Assembly: GCA_903889265.1 (NCBI GenBank)
Contig: CAISWS010000285.1
Coordinates: 1-32,333 of the forward strand
Direction of reading: 5' to 3'
Length of the DNA stretch: 32,333 nt
Source: an uncultured Bacteroidota bacterium
GTDB lineage: Bacteria; Bacteroidota; Bacteroidia; Chitinophagales; LD1
The notes beneath the pieces are model-generated. The model had not been told where the DNA came from. It did not search any database and saw nothing but the letters and a program-made list of their open reading frames with translations. Positions 1 to 7,817 of this stretch are shown here, piece after piece. Made by a program: the position numbers and the translations under genes. Every line of letters starts with the position of its first letter. Positions within the stretch are counted from its first letter, which is position 1.

Positions 1-12
1 ACAGCCCCTGCA

Positions 13-32
13 AAAAATAGGCAACTATTTTT
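13..32. terminator. A/T-rich hairpin with GCAA loop
   Basis: An 8-bp perfect stem (AAAAATAG / CTATTTTT) closes a GCAA tetraloop of the GNRA class. The A and T tracts mean it could act as a bidirectional intrinsic terminator for genes lying outside the left edge. The remainder of the first 276 bases holds no convincing gene; it contains three copies of CGATTTTA (starting at 128, 139 and 156) and a TTAATATT direct repeat (224-231, 233-240) before the first gene. Function is inferred from shape only. Confidence 0.3.
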
Positions 33-276
33 CCGAAGCCAGATTTAAACCATTCCTGTGTATTGGGCATGCGTATATTTTGAGTCAATAAGACCGCCCC
101 GGATGACGGCTGGTTTACTGCAAAGTTCGATTTTATTTCGATTTTAAACCAAGGGCGATTTTATTTTTTATCTGCATCCTCAAACGCCCCTGATAATTTA
201 ATGAATTGCCAAGGTGCTAACCATTAATATTCTTAATATTGAATAAAGCATAAACCACAGGTTAATTCAAAGAAAT

Positions 277-900
277 ATGAGAAGAATAATACCATGGTTC
301 ATAACAGTTTCCCTGATGGCATTTTTGCTTTATCTCGACCCGGGAATGGCTGATTTCAGATTAACAAGAGTGGTTGCTGATATTATCATTGTATTCTTAT
401 TGGGAAGTATTTTGGCTTTAATATTTGCCTTTATCACCTTTCAGGAAATAAAATATGCTTTGCGCTTCAGAATTCTTCTTCCAATTGCCTGTTCAATTGT
501 GCTAGCAACATTTGTAGTGACCTTTGGGTATAACCTTTATCTGGATAAAGTGAAGGGCGTAAAATTGTTCGCGCCAGATGTCTTTGAAAAATTGAAAATC
601 CCGCCGGGCCTGGATTGCTCCACAATCAAAACCGGCAAGTTTATAGCGGCTGAGGATACATTTGAACGACAAGGAAATCTCCAAATTGAAATAAACGGCC
701 GGACCAGGCAAAAAACTATTTACAAAGTTGAATGGCCAACTGATAATGAATATGACCTGGTTTCAACCACAGATTCAATAAAAAAAATAATGGTTAAGGT
801 AGTTGATGTAACTGAAGAGGGATACACCTGTTACTGCTATTCTAAAGGAGGTAAAACCACTATAAGGTATTTTGTAAAAAGGATGCCATCTATCCTTTAA
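277..900 (+). CDS. Hypothetical membrane protein with three N-terminal helices
   Basis: I do not recognise this 207-residue protein. Three hydrophobic segments are visible at about residues 4-20, 33-55 and 66-88. A soluble, mixed-charge C-terminal domain (about 90-207) follows, with cysteines at 114, 185 and 187; the last two form a C-x-C pair in a Tyr-rich patch (YTCYCY). The layout suggests an inner-membrane anchor presenting a small beta-rich domain, but the side it faces is not clear. The ATG is the only reasonable start. The 3' end overlaps the end of the convergent aminotransferase gene by 11 bases. Upstream is an A/T-rich region with short repeats. No function can be assigned. Confidence 0.7.
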   Translation: MRRIIPWFITVSLMAFLLYLDPGMADFRLTRVVADIIIVFLLGSILALIFAFITFQEIKYALRFRILLPIACSIVLATFVVTFGYNLYLDKVKGVKLFAPDVFEKLKIPPGLDCSTIKTGKFIAAEDTFERQGNLQIEINGRTRQKTIYKVEWPTDNEYDLVSTTDSIKKIMVKVVDVTEEGYTCYCYSKGGKTTIRYFVKRMPSIL

Positions 901-2086
901 TTTGGTCTATAGACCCCACAATAACCCTGCAAGCCCACCTGATCTCTTCCTCCGTAATAATAAACGGCGGCGCTATCCGCATGCACTGCGGCGCAAACAA
1001 AAACCAATCGGTTAATACGCCATTTTCAATGCAGCGGTCAATTATTTGTTTGTTCATTTCAAAGCTTTCAAACTCAAGCGCCATCATTAAACCTATCCGG
1101 TGCTTCGATTTTATTTGAGGATGGTTTAAAAGTTCTTCAAACAATTTCCCTTTGGGCTCTACCTGTGGCACAAGTTCTTCCTCTATTAACGCTTCAAAAG
1201 CTGCCAGCCCTGCAGCACAGCAAACCGGGTGTCCCCCAAAAGTGGTGATATGGCCCAGCACAGGGTTTTCGGTCAAAGCACCCATCACTTCTTTAGCTGC
1301 AATAAAAGCGCCCAAAGGCATTCCGCCGCCCAGCGCTTTTGCCAGCAGCAAAATATCAGGCACTATGCCGTAATGCTCAAACCCAAATAGTTTACCGGTT
1401 CGGCCCAGGCCGGTTTGAGCCTCATCCAAAATCAGCAAGGCACCTGTTTTAGTGCAAACCTCCCGCAGTTGCTGCATAAACCTTTTAGATGGCACGGTAA
1501 TGCCCGATTCTGCCTGCACCGTTTCAATAATTACCGCAGCTGTTTTGCTGGTTATATTGCAAAGTTCTTCTTCATTGCCATAAGTTAACTGTAAGGTATC
1601 AGGCAGCAAAGGCCTGAAACTTCTTTTAAAGGTTTCATCACCCATTACACTCAAAGCGCCCTGCGTACTCCCATGGTAACCGTTTTTAAAAGACACCAGC
1701 TGTGTGCGGCCCGTTACCCGCTTGGCCAGTTTTAATGCCCCCTCTGTAGCCTCAGTGCCCGAATTGGTAAAATAAACATTGTTCAACCGGGCGGGTAAAA
1801 ACTCAGCAAGCTTTGAAGCATATTTTACCTGCGGGCTTTCAACAAACTCACCATAAACCATCAGGTGCATATATTTTTCAGCCTGCTGTTGCACGGCGTT
1901 TACCACCTTGGGATGGCTATGGCCCAGGTTGCTTACCGAAATACCTGCTATCAGGTCTAAATATCCTTTTCCATCTGCGCTAAACAATTTTACACCCGCA
2001 GCACGTTCAATTTCAAGCATTAACGGGGCCGGGCTGGTTTGGGCCACATGGTTTAAAAATAATTGCCTGTTGGTAATCGTCTTCAT
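890..2086 (-). CDS. Class III PLP-dependent aminotransferase
   Basis: This 398-residue protein is a fold-type I, class III (acetylornithine/4-aminobutyrate-like) aminotransferase. Visible landmarks: the phosphate-binding TNSGTEA stretch near 108-113, the cofactor-pyridine aspartate D221 in LDEAQTGLGRTG, and the Schiff-base lysine K250 in LLAKALGGGMPLGAF. GHITTFGGHPV (278-288) and a conserved arginine near the C terminus (MRIAPP, R370) also fit. Length is normal for the family. The true amino donor is not readable from sequence: it could be acetylornithine, ornithine, beta-alanine or another omega-amino acid, and no arginine-pathway genes lie nearby. It is probably cytoplasmic. It is transcribed divergently from the sulfotransferase gene across an 85-base gap with a strong palindrome. 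Confidence 0.93.
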   Translation of the reverse strand: MKTITNRQLFLNHVAQTSPAPLMLEIERAAGVKLFSADGKGYLDLIAGISVSNLGHSHPKVVNAVQQQAEKYMHLMVYGEFVESPQVKYASKLAEFLPARLNNVYFTNSGTEATEGALKLAKRVTGRTQLVSFKNGYHGSTQGALSVMGDETFKRSFRPLLPDTLQLTYGNEEELCNITSKTAAVIIETVQAESGITVPSKRFMQQLREVCTKTGALLILDEAQTGLGRTGKLFGFEHYGIVPDILLLAKALGGGMPLGAFIAAKEVMGALTENPVLGHITTFGGHPVCCAAGLAAFEALIEEELVPQVEPKGKLFEELLNHPQIKSKHRIGLMMALEFESFEMNKQIIDRCIENGVLTDWFLFAPQCMRIAPPFIITEEEIRWACRVIVGSIDQIKG

Positions 2087-2093
2087 CTGAAAT

Positions 2094-2118
2094 GCGAAAT
2101 TAACCGGTTAAGCGAAAT
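2094..2118. promoter_or_regulatory. Palindrome flanked by direct repeats (operator-like)
   Basis: A 12-bp perfect palindrome, TTAACCGGTTAA (2100-2111), is bracketed by two copies of GCGAAAT (2094-2100 and 2112-2118). It lies in the gap between the divergent aminotransferase and sulfotransferase genes, 8 bases upstream of the aminotransferase start. Its shape fits a dimeric regulator site acting on one or both genes. No cognate regulator gene is in the window. Confidence 0.4.
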
Positions 2119-2121
2119 CAG

Positions 2122-2153
2122 TTGGATAATATAAATCAAAAAACATTCTTTTG
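2122..2153 (+). promoter_or_regulatory. Putative promoter of the sulfotransferase gene
   Basis: TTG (2122-2124) is followed after 21 bases by TTCTTTTG (2146-2153), one mismatch from the Bacteroidota -7 consensus TAnnTTTG and with normal spacing. It would place transcription about 10-15 bases before the ATG at 2172. The in-frame TTG at 2151 falls inside the box, which argues against that start. Confidence 0.35.
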
Positions 2154-2171
2154 CAGCCCGAAGAGGGAATT

Positions 2172-3329
2172 ATGAAATACTTCAGTGCGTCGTTTTATTA
2201 TGTCAACTACAGGGTTTTGGGCAATATCATCCGCCAAACCTATAAACATTTCAGGCTGAGGATTTGGCTTGTTTCGGTGGTGTTCGTTTTTCTGTATTCA
2301 CTTAACCAATTCATCCATCTCATTTTTCGCCTGATTGATGAAATATTCTACTCCGGCTTCCATAAAAAGGAAATCAAACAACCTGTATTCATTATCTCAA
2401 ACCCCCGCAGCGGCACTACCTACCTACACCGGTTAATAGCTTTGGATAAAGAGCGCTTCGCTTTCACCAAGTTCTCTCACACTTTTCAAATGACCACCTC
2501 GTTTGCCCGGTTTTATAACGTAATCAGGTGGGTTGACCGGAACCTCTTGCGCGGGATAATTACCCGCACAATGGATAAAATGGACGAAAGATTCTGGGGT
2601 GGCTGGGACGATATACATGCCCTGGGGTTTAATAAAACCGAAGAGGACGAAATGGTATTTGCCCAAATGATGATGAGCGTCGGCGTTTATATCCCCTTCC
2701 CCTATTTCCATTTAACCAACGATACCAAATTTCTGGACCGGGAATCAGACGAGGTAAAGAAAAACGTAATGGACTTTTACGAAAGCTCTATAAAGCGGTT
2801 TATGCATGCCAACGACCCCGGCAAAACTTACCTGGCTAAAAATGTAATGAGCACCGGCCGTTTTAAAACCCTGATGCAGCGTTTCCCCGATGCTAAAATC
2901 ATCTACATAGCCCGCCATCCATATGATGCTGTTCCTTCTTTTGCCAGCATGTTCAGCTCCATGTATAAGCTCTATTCGCCCCCAATGCCAGATACTGACC
3001 CCGCCAAAAGAACCTGGGCTCAACTGGGCATAGATTATTTTAAATACTCGCAGGAAATGAAACAAACCCTGCCCGCCTCACAGTTCATAGTGGTTAAGTA
3101 CGACGACCTGCTTGCGAACCCTCAGGGAACAGTTAAAGCCATTTACAACCACTTTAACTGGACTCCCAGCGAGAAATTTCTGGATAAGCTTTCCAAAGAA
3201 GAGGTGCGCAACCGCCAATATAAAAGCCACCACGAATATTCCTTAGAACAATACGGCTATACCAAACAGGAAATTTACGCCGAACTGGGGCCCATAATGG
3301 ATGAGCTTGGTTTCGATAAAGAGTTTTAA
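2172..3329 (+). CDS. Sulfotransferase-family protein
   Basis: This 385-residue protein has the PAPS-dependent sulfotransferase fold. The 5'-phosphosulfate loop is NPRSGTTYLH (77-86) and the 3'-phosphate-binding segment is IYIARHPYDAVPSF (244-257), with the typical Arg-His-Pro and the downstream serine. A hydrophobic stretch at about 31-53 suggests membrane association, so a lipid or envelope glycan is a plausible acceptor, but this is inference. A TTG start 21 bases upstream is possible; the ATG at 2172 is preferred because GAGGG precedes it and a promoter-like box covers the TTG. It is divergent from the aminotransferase and ends 47 bases before polA. No PAPS-synthesis genes are in the window. 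Confidence 0.88.
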   Translation: MKYFSASFYYVNYRVLGNIIRQTYKHFRLRIWLVSVVFVFLYSLNQFIHLIFRLIDEIFYSGFHKKEIKQPVFIISNPRSGTTYLHRLIALDKERFAFTKFSHTFQMTTSFARFYNVIRWVDRNLLRGIITRTMDKMDERFWGGWDDIHALGFNKTEEDEMVFAQMMMSVGVYIPFPYFHLTNDTKFLDRESDEVKKNVMDFYESSIKRFMHANDPGKTYLAKNVMSTGRFKTLMQRFPDAKIIYIARHPYDAVPSFASMFSSMYKLYSPPMPDTDPAKRTWAQLGIDYFKYSQEMKQTLPASQFIVVKYDDLLANPQGTVKAIYNHFNWTPSEKFLDKLSKEEVRNRQYKSHHEYSLEQYGYTKQEIYAELGPIMDELGFDKEF

Positions 3330-3340
3330 TTTGCCGTCCT

Positions 3341-3348
3341 TAATTTAG
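3341..3348 (+). promoter_or_regulatory. TAnnTTAG box before polA
   Basis: TAATTTAG lies 28 bases before the polA ATG and matches the TAnnTTAG variant of the Bacteroidota -7 box that recurs before several genes here. I see no TTG at the normal distance upstream, so promoter assignment is weak. Confidence 0.25.
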
Positions 3349-3376
3349 CCCTTCGCTAAGATTTAAAACGTTTACT

Positions 3377-6217
3377 ATGGGACACACCGACTGGACAGAC
3401 AATAAACTTTTTTTGCTCGATGCTTATGCACTGATATTCCGCTCATACTTTGCATTCAGCCGCAATCCGCTAATCAACTCTAAAGGTCAGAATGTATCCG
3501 CTATCAGTGGCTTTACCACCACACTTTTAGAGCTGATTCAAAAAGAAAAACCCTCGCACCTATCCGTTGTCTTCGACCTTGGCGGCTCCGCCGACCGCGA
3601 AGCTGAATATGCAGAGTACAAGGCCGGCCGCCAGGAAACCCCCGAAGACATCATTTTTGCAGTGCCTTATATCAAAGATATTATCCGCGCCTGGCATATT
3701 CCTATTCTGGAATTTGAAGGCTACGAGGCAGATGACATTATTGGCACTATAGCTAAAAAGAAAGCCAGTGAAGGCCATATCGTTTATATGGTTACACCCG
3801 ATAAGGACTACGCCCAGCTGGTTGAAAAAAACATTTACATCTACAAACCCGCACGAAGCGGCGGCGAAGTAGAAATATTGGGCGTTGAAGAAATAAAAAA
3901 GAACTGGGAGGTCGAATCGCCGCTCCAGGTTATTGATATACTTGGTTTAATGGGCGATGCCGTTGATAACATACCGGGCATTCCCAAAGTAGGAGAAGTA
4001 ACCGCCAAAAAACTGATTAAAGAATTCGGCTCAGTTGAAAACGTAATTGCCAATGCTGACAAGATAAAAGGCAAGGTAGGCGAAAACGTAAAGCAATTTG
4101 CCGAACAGGGCTTAATGAGCAAACGACTGGCCACCATTAACCTAAACGTTCCTATTTCGGTTGAAGATGATGACCTGAAGGTTGAAGCACCGGATAAAGA
4201 AAAGCTCACCGCCATTTTTGCCGAGCTTGAATTCCGCACCTTAGGCAAACGAATCTTCGGGTTAGATTATACAGCCAATCAGCCCGCTGCCAATGCACAT
4301 TCACATACACCTGCTACTAATTCTGCCCCCTCTTCCTCAGGCACCCAGCAGGATTTGTTTGCCGGACCAGACTCTCCCGCTCAGGAAGAAAACATTGCCC
4401 GCGGACGAAACATTTCGAACACTGCACATAGTTACCATGTAGTTGAAGGTGAGGAGGCCATCACGGCCCTTGTAAAAAAATTAGAGGCACATGAAGAATT
4501 TTGTTTCGATACCGAAACTACCGGCCTCGATTATTTCAGCCTCGATATGGTGGGCATGAGTTTCAGCGTAAAGGAAGGAGAAGCATATTATGTGCCCTGT
4601 CCGCCCAACCATGAGGAAACGAAAAAGATTGCGCAGCACTTTAAACATTTATTGGAAAGCAAAACGCACTTAAAAATTGCACAGAACTTAAAGTTCGACC
4701 TGCTGGTGTTTAAGCGCTACGATATACATGTAAGCATGCCCATTTACGACACCATGCTTGCCCATTACCTGGTTGAGCCGGACCTTAAACACGGCATGGA
4801 TTATTTGAGCGAAACTTATTTGGGTTATACTCCTGTGTCAATAGAAGAGCTGATTGGCAAAAAAGGAAAAAACCAGGGCACCATGCGCGACGTGCCCATT
4901 GAAAAAATTTCGGAATATGCTGCAGAGGATGCAGATATTACCCTGCAGCTAAAACAAAAAATTGCCCCCATGGTAACACACCAGGAGGTTGACAAAGTGT
5001 TGAATGATATTGAGCATCCTTTGATTGAGGTGTTGGCCGACATGGAGTATGAAGGCGTTAAAATTGACGAAGGTTTTTTGCACCAGTTTTCCAGCGTGCT
5101 TGAAAAAGACATGCTGAAAGTGCGCGATGAAATTTACTCATTGGCAGGAACTGAATTCAATGTCGACTCGCCAAAGCAAATGGCCGATATACTTTATGGT
5201 CACCTTAAATTGCCTTTTGAAGGAAAGAAAACATCCACCGGTCAGCTTTCAACTAATGAGGATGCGCTGCAATCTTTAAGCAAACACCATCCTATAGCCG
5301 CACAAATTCTCGACTACCGGCAAATTACCAAACTAAAATCTACTTATGTAGATTCACTTCCGCTGCTAATCAATAAAAAAACGGGCCGTGTGCATACCAC
5401 GTTCCGTCAGGCTGTTGCTGCTACCGGCCGGTTAAGTTCAGATAATCCTAACCTGCAAAACATCCCAATCCGGAGCGAGCGCGGGCAGGAAGTGCGCAAA
5501 GCCTTTATAGCCCGTGATGAAGATCATATTCTCGTATCTGCCGATTATTCACAAATTGAGTTGCGCGTTGTTGCCGAATTAAGCGGCGATGAAAACATGC
5601 TGGAAGCCTTTGAGAAGAAACTCGACATCCACACCGCCACAGCAGCCAAAGTATATGGGGTAGAAATTGACGCCGTTACCAAAGAGATGCGCTATAAAGC
5701 AAAGAGTGTAAACTTCGGAATCATCTATGGCCAGGGCGCATTTGGTTTGGCAGAAAACATCGGTGTATCAAGGGCCGAAGCCAAAACTATTATTGAAAAT
5801 TACTTCCTGCAGTTTCCAAAAATAAAGCAATACATGAACCACAATATCCAGTTTGCCCAGCAACACGGATATGTGCAAACCATTATGGGCCGCAAGCGCT
5901 ACTTAAAAGATATCAATTCCAAAAACTTTACCGTGCGTGGTTTTGCTGAGCGAAATGCTATCAACTCACCGGTGCAGGGCAGCGCAGCAGACATGATTAA
6001 GCTGGCCATGATTGGCATACACAAAGAGTTTAAACACCATAAGCTTAAATCAAAAATGACCCTTCAGGTGCATGATGAGTTGGTTTTTGACGCCCTTAAA
6101 AGCGAAGTTGATATCCTTAAACCCATTGTTTATGAGCAGATGGTAAAAGCCATTAAAACTCGGGTGCCTATTGAGGCAGAAATTGGAGTGGGCGTTAATT
6201 GGTTAGAGGCTCATTAA
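3377..6217 (+). CDS. polA: DNA polymerase I
   Basis: This 946-residue protein fills and joins DNA gaps during lagging-strand synthesis and excision repair. All three domains are visible. The 5'-3' exonuclease (about 10-295) has EGYEADDIIG (114-123) and the helix-3-turn-helix region GDAVDNIPGIPKVG (193-206). A low-complexity Ala/Ser/Pro linker spans about 300-350. The 3'-5' proofreading domain (about 355-530) keeps its acidic residues: D378 and E380 in DTETTG, D441 in QNLKFD, and D518 in YAAED. The polymerase domain has motif A with D723 (SADYSQIELR), motif B with K775 and Y784 (KSVNFGIIYG), and motif C with D900 and E901 (QVHDELVFD). Length is typical. A stop and a short convergent gap separate it from the next gene. 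Confidence 0.98.
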   Translation: MGHTDWTDNKLFLLDAYALIFRSYFAFSRNPLINSKGQNVSAISGFTTTLLELIQKEKPSHLSVVFDLGGSADREAEYAEYKAGRQETPEDIIFAVPYIKDIIRAWHIPILEFEGYEADDIIGTIAKKKASEGHIVYMVTPDKDYAQLVEKNIYIYKPARSGGEVEILGVEEIKKNWEVESPLQVIDILGLMGDAVDNIPGIPKVGEVTAKKLIKEFGSVENVIANADKIKGKVGENVKQFAEQGLMSKRLATINLNVPISVEDDDLKVEAPDKEKLTAIFAELEFRTLGKRIFGLDYTANQPAANAHSHTPATNSAPSSSGTQQDLFAGPDSPAQEENIARGRNISNTAHSYHVVEGEEAITALVKKLEAHEEFCFDTETTGLDYFSLDMVGMSFSVKEGEAYYVPCPPNHEETKKIAQHFKHLLESKTHLKIAQNLKFDLLVFKRYDIHVSMPIYDTMLAHYLVEPDLKHGMDYLSETYLGYTPVSIEELIGKKGKNQGTMRDVPIEKISEYAAEDADITLQLKQKIAPMVTHQEVDKVLNDIEHPLIEVLADMEYEGVKIDEGFLHQFSSVLEKDMLKVRDEIYSLAGTEFNVDSPKQMADILYGHLKLPFEGKKTSTGQLSTNEDALQSLSKHHPIAAQILDYRQITKLKSTYVDSLPLLINKKTGRVHTTFRQAVAATGRLSSDNPNLQNIPIRSERGQEVRKAFIARDEDHILVSADYSQIELRVVAELSGDENMLEAFEKKLDIHTATAAKVYGVEIDAVTKEMRYKAKSVNFGIIYGQGAFGLAENIGVSRAEAKTIIENYFLQFPKIKQYMNHNIQFAQQHGYVQTIMGRKRYLKDINSKNFTVRGFAERNAINSPVQGSAADMIKLAMIGIHKEFKHHKLKSKMTLQVHDELVFDALKSEVDILKPIVYEQMVKAIKTRVPIEAEIGVGVNWLEAH

Positions 6218-6290
6218 TTTGTTTTTTTCGCTCAACCTTTATCCACAAAATTCTGGCTATTAAGTTATAAAATGGAGATATACCCTGCCT

Positions 6291-7601
6291 TTAAAGCGGT
6301 GCAGCAGTTTCAGTACCTGAAGGTGCAGAAATAAAATCAAAAAGCAACGCATAGGAAATCAGCGTTAAAGGGAAAAATAAATAGCTAAAAGGCATGGGTA
6401 AAAAATTATAGAAGAAAATAAGGCTCAGTTTAAGGCTGCCAAAACCAATGTAGCGGCCGTTTAGCCTGTAACGCTTCTGAAATTTTTGCGCAAATAATAT
6501 AAATACGGCAGGTGCAATAAAACTGGTGAGTAGCCCAATGTTTCCCATTAACCTGGCCGTCTCTATTGTGAAAAACTTATACAACCCAACATTAAAAAAG
6601 GTGTGGTCCGTTAATCCGTTATACCGCCAAAACGGGTCAACGTTTTTTAACTGAATGCCGGGCAGGCTCAAAAAATAAAAAGGGTCCCATATAAAATAAG
6701 GGATTATAAATACAATTAATACAATAACACTCAAAGTAAAAAACAGCTTCCTAAACTCTTTGCGCGGTTGGGTTAAGAATATAAAGGTCAAATAGGTCGG
6801 TATCCAGGGTATAAGTGCGTACCTGCTTAAAACGCAAAAACCCATAGCAATGCCAATCAGGTAATAATTTCCTCTTATCAGCGCAAAGGCTAAAAAAACA
6901 TAAAAGGCCGCCACCACGCCCTCTTCTGTCATAGACCAGAAATCCCTGCCATGCGTAAGAAAATAGTTTAAGGCAAGAAAAAGTGAGATGCCCGCAAAAA
7001 GTGTTGGAAAAACAGGCAAATCATATTTTGCCTTAAATACGGGCAGCGCTGCTATAAAGAGTGAAACAAACAATAACGTAACCGTAGTCCAGCGCATATC
7101 GTAGCCAAAAATCTGGGCAGGCACATAAGGCAACCACATCATAGGTAAATATGCATTAACAGTTCCTATCCATATTTCGTCTGTAGGGGCGTAAACCGGT
7201 TGGCCGGTTAGCAAACGATTACAGGCAAGTTTAATAACCGGAAGCATATCGGCTACCTTTGGGCTTATGGGTATTTGGTGGTAAAGCGGAATAAGTACAT
7301 GGACGTGAAAAGCAAAAAAAGCCGCTAAAAACCCAAAAAACAAAACCCGTAAAACCCGCCCAAACTGGCTTTTATTACCCGTTGGCAAAACGGCGTCATT
7401 ATTTCCTAACAAGGGCAATACACAAATCAAAATGCCAGCCAGCACATACAAAACAGAGCTGGAGTAGTAATAGGTTTGCCCTTCCTGCTGAACAAATGTA
7501 TACGCCATTGATTCGCAAAAAACACAACCACACAAGGATATGGCGATAAACCAGTTACGGTTTGGTTTCCTAAAAATTTTATGGTGCCCGGAAGAAATCA
7601 A
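6291..7601 (-). CDS. Polytopic membrane glycosyltransferase-like protein (GT87/DUF2029-like)
   Basis: This roughly 436-residue protein has about ten hydrophobic segments. The region with D118, followed by NRLLTGQPVYAP (128-139) and a Pro-rich WLPYVP stretch (156-161), resembles the first extracytoplasmic loop of GT-C enzymes of the DUF2029/GT87 type, where an acidic residue is catalytic and the donor is a polyprenyl-phosphate sugar. Family assignment is tentative. The start is uncertain: the listed start is a TTG; there is no in-frame ATG between the upstream stop and it, and the next Met (residue 32) would remove the first helix. The 216-base gap upstream holds only a short GGAAAATTTCC palindrome (7687-7697). 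It may form an envelope-glycan group with the two genes that follow on the same strand. Confidence 0.68.
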   Translation of the reverse strand: MISSGHHKIFRKPNRNWFIAISLCGCVFCESMAYTFVQQEGQTYYYSSSVLYVLAGILICVLPLLGNNDAVLPTGNKSQFGRVLRVLFFGFLAAFFAFHVHVLIPLYHQIPISPKVADMLPVIKLACNRLLTGQPVYAPTDEIWIGTVNAYLPMMWLPYVPAQIFGYDMRWTTVTLLFVSLFIAALPVFKAKYDLPVFPTLFAGISLFLALNYFLTHGRDFWSMTEEGVVAAFYVFLAFALIRGNYYLIGIAMGFCVLSRYALIPWIPTYLTFIFLTQPRKEFRKLFFTLSVIVLIVFIIPYFIWDPFYFLSLPGIQLKNVDPFWRYNGLTDHTFFNVGLYKFFTIETARLMGNIGLLTSFIAPAVFILFAQKFQKRYRLNGRYIGFGSLKLSLIFFYNFLPMPFSYLFFPLTLISYALLFDFISAPSGTETAAPL

Positions 7602-7817
7602 TTTTTCTGTTTTAAATGCTTTCTGATTCCATTATAAATTCAGCCTTTTCGCCAGCGCCAAATATTGCGATTAAAATTACAGGAAAGGAAAATTTCCGTT
7701 GCGTTTTCATTAACCAATTCAAAACGAACGATAGGTAAACATTCCATATGATCACGTTTCCGCCCCCCTGCTAATAAAGCAACAGTTAATTCCTTTAGCC
7801 GTACAAAGCAGCAGAAA

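Noticed and set aside
128-166. Three CGATTTTA copies, possibly a short repeat array
   Set aside because: Units are only 8-11 bases, A/T-rich and irregularly spaced (11 and 17 bases), so neither a CRISPR nor a convincing operator array.
2151-2171. TTG start for the sulfotransferase, seven codons upstream
   Set aside because: The TTG overlaps a promoter-like box, and the ATG at 2172 has a GAGGG upstream.
3841-4248. 135-codon open frame antisense to polA
   Set aside because: Ser/Ile-rich composition typical of a mirror frame; polA is fully conserved on the other strand.
6218-6290. T-run after polA as an intrinsic terminator
   Set aside because: There is a run of seven T but no stem directly before it.
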